Source: Chryseobacterium sp. Bi04
GTDB taxonomy: Bacteria > Bacteroidota > Bacteroidia > Flavobacteriales > Weeksellaceae
DNA: 33,924 bases
Direction: 5' to 3'
Assembly: GCF_918698085.1 (NCBI RefSeq)
Contig: NZ_CAKKLP010000024.1
Span: 1-33,924, forward strand
This document shows, one piece after another, positions 33,850-33,924 of the stretch; the first letter of the stretch is position 1; each line of letters starts with the position of its first letter. The position numbers and the translations under genes were made by a program. The notes beneath the pieces are model-generated. The model was given only the letters and a program-made list of their open reading frames with translations, was not told the DNA's origin and did not search any database.

Positions 33850-33924
33850 ATGCTAAGCGATCACGAACTACTTAAATTATTACTTCCCGAGTTTTTAGTT
33901 GAACACTTTGATATAACCAAAGCA
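33850..33924 (+). CDS. Partial transposase, N-terminal region (ISAon1-like)
   Basis: Twenty-five codons are visible before the window ends: MLSDHELLKLLLPEFLVEHF then DITKA. The run LLLPEFLVEHFD is familiar from the short N-terminal-region proteins of ISAon1-type elements, which usually precede a second ORF with the catalytic domain. An in-frame TAA at 33832-33834 leaves this ATG as the first usable start. Only the beginning can be seen, so intactness is unknown. Confidence 0.6.
   Translation, partial: MLSDHELLKLLLPEFLVEHFDITKA

Larger units (their letters stand above)
33751..33924 (+). mobile_element. Left end of an ISAon1-like insertion sequence, cut by the window edge
   Basis: The end begins GGATCAGTCTCAAAAGTTG (33751-33769), the inverted partner of 24661-24679. 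A related copy, GGATCAGGAGCAAAAGTTG (33799-33817), follows 48 bases later. Transposase coding begins at 33850. The right end and target duplication lie outside the window. Naming the family rests on recall of the transposase N-terminus. Confidence 0.7.

Overview
The window looks like a chromosome segment from a Chryseobacterium-like member of the Bacteroidota (Flavobacteriia, Weeksellaceae). It is AT-rich, has promoter elements of the Bacteroidota type (TTTG / TAnnTTTG), a type IX secretion tail on one enzyme, and little sign of Shine-Dalgarno sequences. The genus is an inference from gene style, not a database match.

Region 1 (1-7200) is a pectin degradation locus. It holds a PL1 pectate lyase lipoprotein, a DUF4861 protein and PL10 pectate lyase pair, and a large multidomain PL1-type lyase with a T9SS sorting tail. 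The gap after the first lyase carries a degenerate inverted intergenic repeat. Region 2 (7300-10900) holds unlinked genes: a serine hydrolase with TPRs, tRNA-Ser(UGA), a GNAT, a 56-residue lipoprotein and a SnoaL-like protein. Region 3 (11040-14150) is an arsenic operon: arsR, a DUF6428 protein, a thioredoxin-type arsC, an ArsN-like GNAT and an ACR3 efflux pump. Two near-identical palindromes look like ArsR operators.

Region 4 (14219-24583) is a ten-gene minus-strand operon with a divergent AraC-type regulator. It encodes import of a 6-deoxyhexose (probably L-fucose), mutarotation, and oxidation through lactone, aldonate, 2-keto-3-deoxy acid and diketo acid to pyruvate plus L-lactate. LutABC then oxidises the lactate to pyruvate, so one sugar could yield two pyruvates without sugar phosphorylation.

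Region 5 (24661-33924) is visibly more AT-rich and looks acquired. It starts at an isolated 19-base insertion sequence end and finishes at an inverted copy of that end, which opens an ISAon1-like element whose transposase runs off the window. Between them lie a probable structured RNA, an XRE regulator, and an export operon: a 28-codon ORF, TolC-like protein, a double-glycine-leader protein whose mature part is itself a C39-like cysteine peptidase, a small secreted protein, a nucleotidyltransferase-fold protein, a peptidase-containing ABC transporter and an HlyD-type adaptor. This exported-peptidase cassette is the best candidate for an undescribed system in the window.
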